From: Alphaproteobacteria bacterium
GTDB taxonomy: Bacteria; Pseudomonadota; Alphaproteobacteria; Micropepsales; Micropepsaceae
Reading direction: 5' to 3'
NCBI GenBank assembly: GCA_019242275.1
Contig: JAFAVT010000238.1
Location: forward strand, 1 to 61,474
Length of the DNA: 61,474 nt
Positions 9,665 through 20,482 of this stretch are shown in pieces. A program made the position numbers and the translations under genes. How positions within the stretch are numbered: the first letter of the stretch is position 1; each line of letters opens with the position of its first letter. Below the pieces are notes generated by a model. That model made no database searches, was not told the DNA's origin, and was given only the letters and a program-made list of their open reading frames with translations.

Positions 9665-10746
9665 TGTTGATATTGGGCGTTGATACTTGCCTGGGCGCCT
9701 GTTCGGCGGCGCTGCTGGACGGCGGCACTGTTCTTGCCCATCGCTGGCAGGCAATGGAGCGCGGCCATGCTGAAGCGCTGGCACCGATGGTGCAGGACGC
9801 CATGCAGGGCCATGATTTTGCGGCCCTGGACCGGCTGGCAGTCACGGTGGGACCTGGCACCTTTACCGGTCAGCGCGTTGGTCTGGCGTTCATGCGCGGG
9901 CTTAGACTTTCGCTGAAGAAACCGCTGCTTGGCATCACCAGCCTGGAAGCGATGGCCGCTGCGGCCGCAGCGGAAACCGGCGTGACGCGCGCGGCGGTGC
10001 TGCATGATGCCCGCCGCGGCGAAGCCTATCTCTCCCTGTTGGACGCCGGCACGGCGACTGCGCCGCGGGTACTGGCTTTTGCCGATGCCATCGAAGCCAT
10101 CCGCGCCTTTGGACCTTGCGCGCTGGCTGGCACCGGCGCCCCGGCGGCAAAAGAAAAACTCAACGAAGACTTCATTCTCTCCGCTATCCGACAGCCCGAC
10201 GCCCTGTTTGCAGCAAATCTCGCCGCCACGCGGCCCGCGCCCGATGTGCCGCCGGCGCCACTTTATCTGCGCGCCCCTGATGCCAAGCTGCCGGGCGGTC
10301 AAGAGTTGGTAACGCTGTTCAAGGGCGCCACCGGTGATCTGGCGGCGCTGCATGCCAGCGCCTTTGCAAAACCTTGGGATGAAAGTGCATTGAAAGACTT
10401 GCTGGCCGGTCCCGGCGTTTTTGCTTTCGCGGCGCCGTCAGGTTTCGTGCTGGCCCGTGCCGCCGGCGGCGAGGCGGAAATTCTCACCCTGGCTGTGAAG
10501 CCTTCGGCCCGGGGGCGGGGCTTGGGCCGTGGCCTGGTCCGGGCCGCGGCGCGCCATGCCGCGACGCTGGGTGCACAATCACTATTTTTAGAAGTGGGCA
10601 CCGACAATGTGCCGGCATTGGCGCTTTATCGCGGCCTTGGTTTTCAGACCGTAGGGACCCGCAAAGACTACTATGCCGGCCCCCGGCATGGAGGGGATGC
10701 GCTGGTGCTGAAGGCGGCGCTTCCGCTTGCCCGGGATATGGCCTAA
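9664..10746 (+). CDS. TsaB - RimI fusion (t6A dimerization subunit fused to GNAT acetyltransferase)
   Basis: Single uninterrupted ORF: VLILGVDTCLGACSAALLDGG...VTVGPGTFTGQRVGLAFMRGL (TsaB) followed by ILTLAVKPSARGRGLGRGLVRAAARHAATLGAQSLFLEVGTDNVPALALYRGLGFQTVGTRKDYY (RimI). GTG start inferred. Confidence 0.88.
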   Translation: MLILGVDTCLGACSAALLDGGTVLAHRWQAMERGHAEALAPMVQDAMQGHDFAALDRLAVTVGPGTFTGQRVGLAFMRGLRLSLKKPLLGITSLEAMAAAAAAETGVTRAAVLHDARRGEAYLSLLDAGTATAPRVLAFADAIEAIRAFGPCALAGTGAPAAKEKLNEDFILSAIRQPDALFAANLAATRPAPDVPPAPLYLRAPDAKLPGGQELVTLFKGATGDLAALHASAFAKPWDESALKDLLAGPGVFAFAAPSGFVLARAAGGEAEILTLAVKPSARGRGLGRGLVRAAARHAATLGAQSLFLEVGTDNVPALALYRGLGFQTVGTRKDYYAGPRHGGDALVLKAALPLARDMA

Positions 10747-10747
10747 C

Positions 10748-11197
10748 GTGCCGGCCCTGTTTGCCCAAGGACCCGGCGGCGTGACCCGTATTGAAAAGCT
10801 CTGTGTTGACAAGGGTCTGCGCATGACCGAGCAGCGCCGGGTGATCGCCCGGGTGCTGTCGGATGCCATGGATCATCCCGATGCCGAAGAGCTTTACCGC
10901 CGCGCCGCGGCGATTGATCCGCATATCTCCATCGCCACGGTCTATCGAACCGTCAAGTTGTTCGAGGATGCCGGCATTCTGGAACGGCATGATTTCCGCG
11001 ATGGCCGCTCGCGCTATGAAGAGGTGCCGGAAAACCATCACGACCACCTGATAGACGTGCAGAGCGGCAGCGTGATCGAATTCCGCAATGAGGATATCGA
11101 GAAGCTGCAGCGCCGCGTTGCCGAGGAACTGGGCTTTGAACTGATAGACCACCGGCTTGAGCTCTATGGCGTCCCCAAGGGCAAGCGGTCTGTCTGA
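10748..11197 (+). CDS. Fur-family transcriptional regulator
   Basis: GLRMTEQRRVIARVL...ISIATVYRTVKLFEDAGIL...NHHDHLIDVQSG. Confidence 0.9.
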   Translation: MPALFAQGPGGVTRIEKLCVDKGLRMTEQRRVIARVLSDAMDHPDAEELYRRAAAIDPHISIATVYRTVKLFEDAGILERHDFRDGRSRYEEVPENHHDHLIDVQSGSVIEFRNEDIEKLQRRVAEELGFELIDHRLELYGVPKGKRSV

Positions 11198-11999
11198 GCT
11201 GCCGCCCGTCTTTCCCGCGATTGCGCGGCTGAGGGCCGGCGTCATCATTGCCCTATTTCTGCTGCTGACCTTGGCCTGCATGCCCTGGCAGGCGCTGTTG
11301 CTGCGCTTTTGCCCCGATGCGGCACGGCGCTTTCCCGGCCGCTACCATGGCTGGGTGGCAAAGTTGTTCGGCCTGAAACTGCGGGTGATCGGCGCGCCGG
11401 TCACCGGCGAAGGCGTTCTGCTGCTGGCCAATCATACCAGTTGGCTGGATATCGTGCTGTTTTCGGCGGCGACGCCGCTTTGCTTTGTTGCCAAGGCCGA
11501 GATTGCGCGCTGGCCTTTGTTTGGCACTTTGGCGCGGCTGCAGCGCACCGTCTTTGTTGCCCGCGACCGCCGTCATCAGACCGGCGCCGTGGCGGAAGAA
11601 ATCGGCGCCCGTCTCGCCGCCGGCGAATGCCTGCTGCTGTTCCCGGAAGGGACTTCTTATGACGGCAACCGGGTCGGACCCTTCAAGAGCGCCCTCTTGG
11701 GCGCTGCCGAAGCCCGGCGCGCCGATGGCCGTCATGTCACGGTGCAGCCTGTTTCCGCTGCCTTCACCGGCTGCCAAGGCATGCCGATGGGGCGCGAGAT
11801 GCGGCCTTTCTTTGCCTGGTTCGGCGACATGGAAATGGTGCCCCATCTTTGGGAAGCGCTGATGGCAGGCCCGCTGGACGTGACGGTAGAGTTCCACCCG
11901 CCGGCCACGCTCGATCAAATGAGCCGGAAGGAACTGGCAGCCCAGGCGCGGCAACAGATTCAAGCAGGTTTGAGCCGTGCTCTGGCAGGACGGGCATGA
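11157..11999 (+). CDS. 1-acyl-sn-glycerol-3-phosphate acyltransferase (PlsC family)
   Basis: [16 protein letters not shown] (HX4D), [20 protein letters not shown]. Start may be slightly downstream of 11157. Confidence 0.88.
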   Translation: MSSMASPRASGLSELPPVFPAIARLRAGVIIALFLLLTLACMPWQALLLRFCPDAARRFPGRYHGWVAKLFGLKLRVIGAPVTGEGVLLLANHTSWLDIVLFSAATPLCFVAKAEIARWPLFGTLARLQRTVFVARDRRHQTGAVAEEIGARLAAGECLLLFPEGTSYDGNRVGPFKSALLGAAEARRADGRHVTVQPVSAAFTGCQGMPMGREMRPFFAWFGDMEMVPHLWEALMAGPLDVTVEFHPPATLDQMSRKELAAQARQQIQAGLSRALAGRA

Positions 12000-13333
12000 A
12001 GTCTCTAAAACCGCCGCCCATGAAAAAGCTTTTTGTCAAAACCTATGGCTGCCAGATGAACGCCTATGACTCGGCGCGCATCGCCGATCTTTTGGCACCC
12101 TTGGGTTATGGCGCCGCGACAGGGCCGGAAGAGGCCGACATGGTGGTGCTCAACACCTGCCATATCCGCGAAAAGGCGGCAGAGAAGGTTTATTCCGAAT
12201 TGGGCACGTTGCGCGCCCTGAAGCAAGATAAGAAGGACATGCTGGTCGCCGTCGCCGGCTGCGTCGCCCAGGCCGAAGGCGAGTTGATGCTGAAGCGGGC
12301 GCCGGTGATTGATCTTTTGGTGGGGCCGCAGAGCTATCACCGCCTGCCGGAAATGATCGCCAAGATATCCCGCGCCGGCGGCAAGGCACTCCAAACCGAT
12401 TTTCCGGCGTTGGAGAAGTTTGATGCGCTGCCGCAGGCCCAGACAAGCGGCGTCAGTGCTTTTCTCACGGTTCAGGAAGGTTGTGACAAGTTCTGCACCT
12501 TCTGTGTCGTGCCGTACACAAGGGGGCCCGAACATTCGCGGGCGCCTGAAGCGTTGCTCGCCGAGGCAAAGGCGCTGGTGGATGGTGGCGCGCGCGAAAT
12601 CGTGCTGCTGGGTCAGAACGTCAATGCTTATCGAGGCCATGACGCCAACGGCAAGATCTGGTCGCTGGCGCGTTTGTGCGAAGCCCTGGCCAGGATCGAG
12701 AGGCTGGCCCGCATCCGCTATACCACCAGCCATCCCCGCGATATGACTGCCGATCTTATCGACGCCCATCGCGACAATGAAAAGCTGATGCCTTTCCTGC
12801 ATCTGCCGGTGCAATCCGGCTCTGATACCGTGCTGGCAGCGATGAACCGCCAGCACCGGGCCGAAGACTATTTGCGGACCATCGAGCGCATCCGCGATGC
12901 CCGGCCGGATATTGCCCTGTCGTCTGATTTCATTGTGGGATTTCCCGGCGAAAGCGACGCCGACTTTGAAGCGACCATGGAATTGGTCCGCCAGGTAAAG
13001 TTTGCCCAGACCTTTTCCTTCAAATACTCCAAACGCCCCGGCACGCCGGCTGCCGCGGCACAGAAGCAGATTTCGGAAAAAGTGAAGGACGAACGCTTGC
13101 AGGCCCTGCAAAGGCTGCTTTTGGAACAGCAGGACGCCTTCAACGATGCCCAGCTTGGACAAACCCTGGAGGTCCTGTTTGAAAAGCCGGGGCGGGAAGC
13201 GGGCCAATTGGTCGGCCGCTCGCCCTGGCTCCACCCGGTTCACGCCAAAGCCGACGCCAGCATGATCGGGCGCCTGGGCAAGGTGCGAGTGGAGCGCCGC
13301 ACGGCCAATTCGCTGAAAGGCGCGCTGGTTTGA
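11996..13333 (+). CDS. miaB: tRNA-2-methylthio-N6-dimethylallyladenosine synthase MiaB
   Basis: [39 protein letters not shown] radical-SAM motif, [11 protein letters not shown]. Confidence 0.95.
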   Translation: MKSLKPPPMKKLFVKTYGCQMNAYDSARIADLLAPLGYGAATGPEEADMVVLNTCHIREKAAEKVYSELGTLRALKQDKKDMLVAVAGCVAQAEGELMLKRAPVIDLLVGPQSYHRLPEMIAKISRAGGKALQTDFPALEKFDALPQAQTSGVSAFLTVQEGCDKFCTFCVVPYTRGPEHSRAPEALLAEAKALVDGGAREIVLLGQNVNAYRGHDANGKIWSLARLCEALARIERLARIRYTTSHPRDMTADLIDAHRDNEKLMPFLHLPVQSGSDTVLAAMNRQHRAEDYLRTIERIRDARPDIALSSDFIVGFPGESDADFEATMELVRQVKFAQTFSFKYSKRPGTPAAAAQKQISEKVKDERLQALQRLLLEQQDAFNDAQLGQTLEVLFEKPGREAGQLVGRSPWLHPVHAKADASMIGRLGKVRVERRTANSLKGALV

Positions 13334-14268
13334 GCGCGAAGAAGGCGCAGACCACCTTGGAGTTTCCCGGCAACAAGCTGCTGGCGGCGCTGGGCGGCGC
13401 CCACGAAAAGAATTTCGCCCGGCTGGAACAGGTCCTGAACGTCCGCATCACCAGCCGCGGCAATCTGGTGGCGGTGGAAGGGACGGCCCGCGAACGGGCG
13501 GCGGCGATCCTCAAATCGCTCTATGCCCGGCTGGAAGCGGGCGAGAACATCACCATGGCGGAAGTGGATGCCGAGCTTCGCTTTACCGAAGCCGGCCGCG
13601 CCGCCGCGCCCGGCGCCATCCGCACGTCCTCAGGCCGCGTCACCCGCCCCCGCAGTCCGGCCCAGGCCGCCTATCTCGATCTGATGCGTGCCAATCCGCT
13701 GGTCTTCGGCATCGGCCCTGCCGGCACCGGCAAGACCTATCTTGCCGCTGCCTTCGGCGCCCATCTGCTGCAGGAGCGGCGCATCGAGCGCATCATTCTG
13801 TCGCGTCCCGCCATTGAGGCGGGCGAGCGGCTGGGCTTTTTGCCCGGCGATCTCAATGAAAAGATTGATCCCTATCTGCGGCCCTTGCATGACGCGCTGT
13901 TCGACGTTTTAGGCGACAAGGCGGCGCGGCTGCGCGATCAGGGCGTCATCGAAGTGGCGCCGCTGGCCTTCATGCGCGGCCGCACCCTTTCGCGGGCTTT
14001 CGTCATTCTGGACGAAGCCCAGAACGCCACCAGCGCCCAGATGAAGATGGCGCTCACGCGCCTTGGCGAAGACTCCCAGATGGTAATCACCGGCGACAGG
14101 ACCCAAAGCGATCTGCCCGGCGGCCGCGCCGAAGGCTTGGACGAGGCACTGGCAATTCTGGAAGGGGTGGAAGGTGTTGGCATTGCCCGCTTTTCCGAAG
14201 CCGATGTGGTGCGCCATCCCCTCGTCGGGCGTATCGTTGCCGCTTATAATAAAAAATCGGGTCACTAA
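13330..14268 (+). CDS. PhoH family ATPase
   Basis: [70 protein letters not shown]. Confidence 0.95.
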   Translation: MSAKKAQTTLEFPGNKLLAALGGAHEKNFARLEQVLNVRITSRGNLVAVEGTARERAAAILKSLYARLEAGENITMAEVDAELRFTEAGRAAAPGAIRTSSGRVTRPRSPAQAAYLDLMRANPLVFGIGPAGTGKTYLAAAFGAHLLQERRIERIILSRPAIEAGERLGFLPGDLNEKIDPYLRPLHDALFDVLGDKAARLRDQGVIEVAPLAFMRGRTLSRAFVILDEAQNATSAQMKMALTRLGEDSQMVITGDRTQSDLPGGRAEGLDEALAILEGVEGVGIARFSEADVVRHPLVGRIVAAYNKKSGH

Positions 14269-14270
14269 CA

Positions 14271-14729
14271 GTGACGGAGGAGCCAATTACCCTGGTGGTG
14301 GAGGAGAGCGCCTGGCGCGGCCATCCTGGCCTGCTGCCCAAGCTGAAGGCGGCCGCTGAAGCGGCGCGCCGGGCGGCCAAGCTGCCGGCAAAGCGCCACC
14401 TCACCATCCTCTTAGCGGACAACGCGCGGCTGAAGACGCTCAACCATGACTTCCGCGGCAAGAACAAGCCGACCAATGTTCTGTCTTTCCCCGCGAAAGA
14501 CGCGGCGTATGCCGGTGATGTGGCCCTGGCTTATGGCGTGACGAAAAAGGAAGCCTTGGCGGCGAGGAAAACTTTTGCCGATCACGCCCGGCACCTGGTG
14601 GTGCATGGCGTGCTGCATATGGCGGGGTATGATCATCTGACCGATCGCGATGCCAAGGTGATGGAGTCGCTGGAAACGAAAATCCTGGCCAGGCTGGGCG
14701 TAGCCAATCCTTACAGGGATGCGCGATGA
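14271..14729 (+). CDS. ybeY: Endoribonuclease YbeY
   Basis: LNHDFRGKNKPTNVLSFP ... HLVVHGVLHMAGYDHLTDRDAKVME. Confidence 0.95.
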   Translation: MTEEPITLVVEESAWRGHPGLLPKLKAAAEAARRAAKLPAKRHLTILLADNARLKTLNHDFRGKNKPTNVLSFPAKDAAYAGDVALAYGVTKKEALAARKTFADHARHLVVHGVLHMAGYDHLTDRDAKVMESLETKILARLGVANPYRDAR

Positions 14730-15604
14730 GCAACGAAGGCGACTCCTCGCTGTGGAAAAAAATGCTGCGCGCCTTTTCCGCCCAGCGCGCCGAGCAGGCC
14801 GCCATGCGCGAAAGCCTGGAAGAAGTGATTGAGGAAAGCGAACGCCAGTCGCCGGCCCTCTCGGACGCCGAGCGGGTGATGCTGGCCAATTTGCTCAAGT
14901 TCGGCGAATTGCGACTGAAGGACGTGATGGTGCCACGCGCCGCCATCATTGCGGTGGATGAAAGCGTGCCGATGAACGAGTTGGTGCGGCTGTTTCGCGA
15001 AGCCCAGCATTCGCGCCTGCCCATGTACCGCGAGACCCTCGACGATCCCACCGGCCTGGTGCATGTGAAAGATGTGCTGGCATTGCTGCAGGATGCGCCG
15101 GGCGGCGGCTATCGTCTGCCGGAGGTTCCCATCGCCGGCTTGCGCCGTCCCATCCTGTTTGTGCCGCCCTCGATGCGGGCGCTGGACCTGCTTTTGAAAA
15201 TGCAGACCAGCCACACCCATTTGGCGCTGGTGATTGATGAATATGGCGGCACCGACGGGCTGGTTTCCATCGAGGACATCATCGAGGAAATTGTGGGCGA
15301 CATCGCCGATGAGCATGACGAAGAAGCCATCGCGCTCAAGAAAGAGGGCGACAGCTATATTGCCGATGCCCGGCTTGAACTGGAGGATTTTGCCGAACAG
15401 ACCGGCTATGACCTCACCCTGCCGGCCGAGCTGGAAGAAATAGACAGTTTGGGCGGGCTGGTGGTGACGCATCTGGGCCGGGTGCCGCAGCGAGGGGAAA
15501 TTGTTGAAGGTCCCGCCGGCTTCACCTTCGAAGTGCTGGAAGCTGATCCCCGCCGTGTGCGCCGCTTGCGCATCCGTCCGCCGCGCGCGGATATCGTCAC
15601 TTGA
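14726..15604 (+). CDS. CBS-domain hemolysin/CorC family protein
   Basis: LKDVMVPRAAIIAVDE, HLALVIDEYGGTDGLVSIEDIIEEIVGDI. Confidence 0.92.
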   Translation: MSNEGDSSLWKKMLRAFSAQRAEQAAMRESLEEVIEESERQSPALSDAERVMLANLLKFGELRLKDVMVPRAAIIAVDESVPMNELVRLFREAQHSRLPMYRETLDDPTGLVHVKDVLALLQDAPGGGYRLPEVPIAGLRRPILFVPPSMRALDLLLKMQTSHTHLALVIDEYGGTDGLVSIEDIIEEIVGDIADEHDEEAIALKKEGDSYIADARLELEDFAEQTGYDLTLPAELEEIDSLGGLVVTHLGRVPQRGEIVEGPAGFTFEVLEADPRRVRRLRIRPPRADIVT

Positions 15605-17151
15605 ATCTTTTGATCCGCCTCGGCGACGGGCTGCGCGGCCTTGCGGGCTGGCAGCGCTTTATCTGTGCCATGGTATTGGGCGCATTCTCCGCCACCGCCT
15701 TTGCGCCGATCGGTTTCTTTCCCGCCTTGCTGTTGGGGTTCGCCGGATTGGCGCTGTTGCTGGATGGCGCGGCGGAGGCGCCGCATCGCTGGCGGGCGGC
15801 CGCTGCCACCGGTTGGGCTTTCGCCTTCGGGCAGTTTCTCACCGGCATGCACTGGATCGTCTATCCCTTCATGGTGGATCCTGCCCAGCATCTCTGGCAA
15901 TTGCCCTTTGCCCTCACTTTGTTGCCGGCGGGGCTTGGTCTGTTCGGCGCGCTCGGCGTTCTTCCCGCAATGCTGGTTCGGGGTGCCGGGGCGGCGCGCC
16001 TGCTGCTGTTGGCGGCGGGCTATGGGGGGGCGGAATGGCTGCGCGGTCATGTTCTGACCGGCTTTCCCTGGAATCTGCCAGCCTATGGTTGGGGCGCTTC
16101 GCTGGCTGTGATGCAAGGCGCCGCGCTGATCGGCGCCTATGGCCTTTCCCTTCTGACAATCCTGCTGGGTGTATCGCTGGCCGAACTCTTACCTGGGGAA
16201 GGGGCACGACGACGCCTGCTGCTGCCAGGCCTGATGCTGCTTCTGTTTGCCGGCCTGTGGGGCTGGGGGGCGCTGCGGCTGGCGACGCCGTCTTTGACGG
16301 TGCCAGGCGTTTCGCTGCGGCTGGTGCAGCCGGATGTGCCGCAGCGGGAAATGGGCGGTGCTTATCGTGCCCGCAACTGGCAGCGGCTTATGGACCTCAG
16401 CAAGAGTCCCGGCCACCCCACCCATATCATCTGGCCCGAAGCGGCGGCGGGTGATGCGCTGGCGCGCACGCCGGACGCGATGAACGACATCGCCCGCCTG
16501 ACGTCGCAAGGTTCGGTCTTGATGACGGGCGCAATGCGCATCGGCGCGGTCACGCGCCAGCGCATCGTCTGGTTTAACAGCCTTTATCTGTTTGAGCCGG
16601 GCGGTGCGCTTTTGGGTGTCTATGACAAGACACACCTGGTGCCTTTCGGTGAATATGTCCCCTATCCGCGCCTGATGAATGCGCTGGGCATCGCCCAGTT
16701 GACGGGTCTTGTTCCTGCAACCGCCGGCAATGGCTTGCATCGCTATGCCGTGCCGGGCGCACCGCCGCTAACCCCACTGATTTGCTATGAAGATACCTTT
16801 CCCGGCGAAGTCCTATCGCCGGAAGGCCGCCCTGGCTGGTTCGTCAATGTCACCGATGATTCCTGGTTCGGTCCCTGGGCGGGCCCTGCCCAGCATCTTT
16901 TGACCGCGCAAATGCGGACTATCGAGGAAGGCGTGCCCATGGCCCGCGCCGCCAATACTGGCATCAGCGCCGTAATTGACGCCAAGGGGCGCATAATCGG
17001 CAAACGCGGGCTTAACCAGATGGGGGTGCTGGATATGGCCCTGCCGGCGGCAGAAAATCCCACATTGTTTGAAACGTTGGGCAATTTAGGCTTTTTTGTG
17101 TTGCTGATTTTCATGATGGTTTCGGCGGCGTTGGCGGCACGGCGGACCTGA
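15601..17151 (+). CDS. lnt: Apolipoprotein N-acyltransferase
   Basis: Multi-TM N-terminus, nitrilase domain with WPEAA, YDKTHLVPFGEYVP, ICYEDTFPGEV. Confidence 0.93.
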   Translation: MNLLIRLGDGLRGLAGWQRFICAMVLGAFSATAFAPIGFFPALLLGFAGLALLLDGAAEAPHRWRAAAATGWAFAFGQFLTGMHWIVYPFMVDPAQHLWQLPFALTLLPAGLGLFGALGVLPAMLVRGAGAARLLLLAAGYGGAEWLRGHVLTGFPWNLPAYGWGASLAVMQGAALIGAYGLSLLTILLGVSLAELLPGEGARRRLLLPGLMLLLFAGLWGWGALRLATPSLTVPGVSLRLVQPDVPQREMGGAYRARNWQRLMDLSKSPGHPTHIIWPEAAAGDALARTPDAMNDIARLTSQGSVLMTGAMRIGAVTRQRIVWFNSLYLFEPGGALLGVYDKTHLVPFGEYVPYPRLMNALGIAQLTGLVPATAGNGLHRYAVPGAPPLTPLICYEDTFPGEVLSPEGRPGWFVNVTDDSWFGPWAGPAQHLLTAQMRTIEEGVPMARAANTGISAVIDAKGRIIGKRGLNQMGVLDMALPAAENPTLFETLGNLGFFVLLIFMMVSAALAARRT

Positions 17152-17245
17152 CCTTTTGATAAGAGATTTTATTTCGCTTTGATGCGTCTTGCCGCTAAGT
17201 TTCCAGCCATGCGGGTGCGTGCTTCCCGTCCAGGAGTGTGTTCTG

Positions 17246-17650
17246 GTGCCGAAAAAACAGGCGAGTGCCGTTGATGTGCACGTGGGAAATCGCGTCCGCA
17301 TCCGGCGGATGCTGATTGGCATGAGCCAGGAACGGCTGGGCGATTTGCTCGGCCTCACCTTTCAGCAGGTGCAGAAATACGAAAAGGGCGTCAACCGCAT
17401 CGGCGCCGGACGATTGTTCGAGATCTCCCGCATCCTGACGGTGCCGATCAATTATTTCTTCGAAGGGGTCGAGGCTTCGGGCCCTTCGCGCCAAACCGAG
17501 GAGAGCGCGCCGCCGATCATGGAATTTGTTTCCTCCGGCGAAGGCATGCAGCTCAGCCTGGCCTTTATGAAGATCAAGGAGCCCAAGGTGCGCAAAAGGG
17601 TGCTGGATCTGGTCAAGAGCCTGGCCGAGGAAGAAGCCGAGAAGGGTTGA
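17246..17650 (+). CDS. XRE-family helix-turn-helix regulator
   Basis: VGNRVRIRRMLIGMSQERLGDLLGLTFQQVQKYEKGVNRIGAGRLFEISRIL; GTG start inferred. Confidence 0.9.
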   Translation: MPKKQASAVDVHVGNRVRIRRMLIGMSQERLGDLLGLTFQQVQKYEKGVNRIGAGRLFEISRILTVPINYFFEGVEASGPSRQTEESAPPIMEFVSSGEGMQLSLAFMKIKEPKVRKRVLDLVKSLAEEEAEKG

Positions 17651-17694
17651 ACCTTCTGCCGCTGGAGCATTTTGCGTCGAGCTTCGATCGCGCC

Positions 17695-17765
17695 CTCATG
17701 CTTCGACAGGCTGAGCATGAGGATTTTATTTATTGCCTCACCCTGAGCTTGTCGAAGGGTGAGGC
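17695..17765. repeat. Two-hairpin REP/BIME-like element
   Basis: ctcatgct-tcgacaggctg-agcatgag and cctcaccct-gagcttgtcga-agggtgagg; same family at 35698..35837. Confidence 0.8.
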
Positions 17766-17823
17766 GCTCGCTTCTCTCCGCAGATTAAACTGCTCTACTT
17801 TTTTGCCGCGCGACCAAAGAGAA

Positions 17824-18144
17824 TCAAGGCGCGCGTGACGCCTTTTCCTGAAGACCGGACTGACCTTCGCGCGCCTTGAGCGCCGCATAGACATCCTCCG
17901 GCGTGATGCCGGCCGCGGCCCACAGCACCAGAAGGTGATAAAGCACATCCGCGGATTCGGCGGCGAGCGCCTTGGGATCGCGCGACACGGCGGCGATGGC
18001 CGCTTCCACCGCTTCCTCGCCGAATTTCTTGGCGCACTTTTCCACTCCAGCCGCCAACAATTGGGCTGTGTACGAAGTACCGGTATCGCCGCCCTTGCGG
18101 GCCGCAACGGTGGCAAAGAGACGGTCCAAGACGTGCTCGTTCAT
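17824..18144 (-). CDS. hisE: Phosphoribosyl-ATP diphosphatase
   Basis: [33 protein letters not shown]...[18 protein letters not shown]. Confidence 0.93.
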   Translation of the reverse strand: MNEHVLDRLFATVAARKGGDTGTSYTAQLLAAGVEKCAKKFGEEAVEAAIAAVSRDPKALAAESADVLYHLLVLWAAAGITPEDVYAALKAREGQSGLQEKASRAP

Positions 18145-18224
18145 GCCCCGCTCCTAGCATGGCGCGCCGAAGGGCGGAAGCTGCGGCTGATTGATGCTGG
18201 TCGGCGCTGGCTGAGGAAGGGCCA

Positions 18225-19025
18225 TCACATCTCCAGCATTGCCCGCACGTCCGCCGGTGTGGCGCCGCTGTCGCGCAGCGCCGCCAGCGTGACGGCGTGA
18301 TCGCGCTTGGAAAACTTCTTCCCGTTTTCATCCAGCACCAGTCGGTGATGGGCGTAAGCCGGCTCAGGTAGCCCCAGCAACGCCTGCAACAGCCGCTGCG
18401 GATGCGTGGCGGGCAGCAGATCTTCGCCGCGCGTCACCAGGGTCACATTCTGAAAAGCGTCATCCAACACCACGGCAAGATGATAAGCGGCCGGCAGGTC
18501 CTTGCGCGCCAGCACAATGTCGCCGAAGCGCAAAGGATCAACGGCTACGATCATGCCCTGCTCGGTAAAGGTAAGCGAGCCTGTCAGCGCCGCCGCCTTG
18601 GCCACATTCAGCCGGATGACATGCGGCTTCTCGGGCGGCACTTCGGTCAGATGCCGGCAGGTGCCGGGATAGAGCGGGCCCTCCGGTCCATGCTGTGCCT
18701 CCCCCGCCCGCGCGATCTCCTCAGCGATTTCCTTGCGACTGCAAACGCAGCGATAGGTAACGCCCATCTCCGTTAGCCGCGCCAGGGCAGCCGCATAGGC
18801 CTCGCTGCGGCGCGACTGGCGCAGTACCGGCTCATCCCAGGAAAGTCCCAGCCATTTCAGATCGCGATAGATGGCTTCGACGAATTCGTCGCGGCTGCGA
18901 CCGGCGTCCAGGTCTTCGATCCGAAGCAGAAAGTCATCGCTGCTCTCCGCTGCGGTGATGGCCGCGAAGGCATGGCCCAGATGCAGCAGGCCGGTTGGAC
19001 TTGGCGCAAACCGTGTGACAATCAT
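18225..19025 (-). CDS. gluQRS: Glutamyl-Q tRNA(Asp) synthetase
   Basis: TRFAPSPTGLLHLGHAFAAI, LRIEDLDAGRSR, KKFSKRDHAVTL; short, lacks the anticodon-binding domain. Confidence 0.92.
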   Translation of the reverse strand: MIVTRFAPSPTGLLHLGHAFAAITAAESSDDFLLRIEDLDAGRSRDEFVEAIYRDLKWLGLSWDEPVLRQSRRSEAYAAALARLTEMGVTYRCVCSRKEIAEEIARAGEAQHGPEGPLYPGTCRHLTEVPPEKPHVIRLNVAKAAALTGSLTFTEQGMIVAVDPLRFGDIVLARKDLPAAYHLAVVLDDAFQNVTLVTRGEDLLPATHPQRLLQALLGLPEPAYAHHRLVLDENGKKFSKRDHAVTLAALRDSGATPADVRAMLEM

Positions 19026-19038
19026 GGCCCGAAACTAA

Positions 19039-19713
19039 ATGCCCAGAGGCCGAATGTCTTTGTCCCAGCTTGATGGTCCGCGCCTTTCGCCCCTGGGCGG
19101 CACCGCCCGCCAGCTTATCGTTCTGGTCCATGGCTATGGCGCTGACGGCAATGACCTGATCTCGCTGGGCAAGGTCTGGCAGGCGCGTTTTCCCGATGCC
19201 GCCTTTTTCGCGCCCAACGGCCCAGAGCCGGCGCCCGGCAGTCCAGGCTTTCAGTGGTTCGCCCTGACCGACCTCAACCCGGAGGAAACCGAGCGCGGTG
19301 TCGAAGCGGCCGCTCCGGGCCTGGATGCGGCGATTGATGCTGAACTGGCGGCCCACAAGCTGAATCCCGAAAATCTGGCGCTGCTGGGCTTCAGCCAGGG
19401 CGCCATGATGGCGCTGCATATCGGCCTTCACCGCAAGGTGCCGCCGCTGGCCATCCTGTCTTATTCCGGCCTCTTGGCCGGCCGAATACCCATGCCAGCG
19501 CCGGGCGGGGCCTATCCGCCGGTCTTTCTCAGCCATGGCGACAGCGATCAGGTGGTGCCGCCGCAAATGCTGTTTCTGGCGGCGGGCGCGCTCCGGCAGG
19601 TGGGGGCGCAGATTGACTGGCACCTGGCCCGCAACACCGCCCATGGCATTGATCCGGAAAGCCTGGAGCTGGGGGCGCAATTCCTGCGCAATATTATCGT
19701 CCCCCTGGGGTAA
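19039..19713 (+). CDS. Phospholipase/carboxylesterase family alpha/beta hydrolase
   Basis: LIVLVHGYGADGNDLI, LLGFSQGAMMALHIGLH, HGDSDQVVPP. Confidence 0.9.
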   Translation: MPRGRMSLSQLDGPRLSPLGGTARQLIVLVHGYGADGNDLISLGKVWQARFPDAAFFAPNGPEPAPGSPGFQWFALTDLNPEETERGVEAAAPGLDAAIDAELAAHKLNPENLALLGFSQGAMMALHIGLHRKVPPLAILSYSGLLAGRIPMPAPGGAYPPVFLSHGDSDQVVPPQMLFLAAGALRQVGAQIDWHLARNTAHGIDPESLELGAQFLRNIIVPLG

Positions 19714-19803
19714 CAAAGCTGTTGCAAGAATGCGCTTGAGTGTTGCGCGAATCTCTTACTAGATTTGGCGGCAAGGGAGAGCTGTCTTCACAGGATACGG
19801 TCC

Positions 19804-20364
19804 GTGTTAGCGCCCAGCGTGACATCAAGTGCCTGCCCGGCGCTGGTGCTGAATGCTGATTACCGGCCCCTCAGCTATTATCCACTTTCGCTCTGGTGCT
19901 GGCAGGATACCATCAAGGCCGTCTTTCTGGAGCGGGTGCACATCCTGGAGGAATATGACCGGGAAGTGCGCTCCGCCCGCTTCTCCATGCGGCTGCCGTC
20001 CGTGGTGTCGCTCAAGACCTATATCCGCCCCGCTCGTCATCCTGCCTTCACCCGCTTCAATGTCTTTCTGCGCGACGAGTTCGAGTGCCAGTATTGCGGC
20101 GCCGAGGAAGAACTGACCTTCGATCATGTGGTTCCGCGCTCCCGCGGCGGCCGCACCACATGGGACAATGTCGTCACCGCCTGCAGCCCCTGCAATCTGG
20201 CCAAGGGCGGCCTCCTGCCGGCGCAGGCGAAGATGTATCCCCGCCATCGGCCGCATTCGCCCACGGTCATGGAATTGCGCGAGCACGGCCGCAAGTTTCC
20301 GCCGAATTATCTGCACGAGTCCTGGGCGGATTATCTTTATTGGGACTCAGAACTAGAACCGTAA
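19804..20364 (+). CDS. HNH endonuclease family protein
   Basis: CQYCGAEEELTFDHVVPRSRGGRTTWDNVVTACSPCNLAKGG. Confidence 0.92.
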   Translation: MLAPSVTSSACPALVLNADYRPLSYYPLSLWCWQDTIKAVFLERVHILEEYDREVRSARFSMRLPSVVSLKTYIRPARHPAFTRFNVFLRDEFECQYCGAEEELTFDHVVPRSRGGRTTWDNVVTACSPCNLAKGGLLPAQAKMYPRHRPHSPTVMELREHGRKFPPNYLHESWADYLYWDSELEP

Positions 20365-20482
20365 CGGCGCGAGGATTTTTGCGGCGTGAGCAGGGTTGGT
20401 AGCACCAGCGTGCCAACGCGCGGAGCGTATCCAGCATACGTGAGCACGGCCGACGAACGCACGACGCAAAAAGACCGCGCCC

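Noticed and set aside
12005-13243. 412-aa minus-strand ORF opposite miaB
   Set aside because: Antisense shadow of a well-conserved MiaB.
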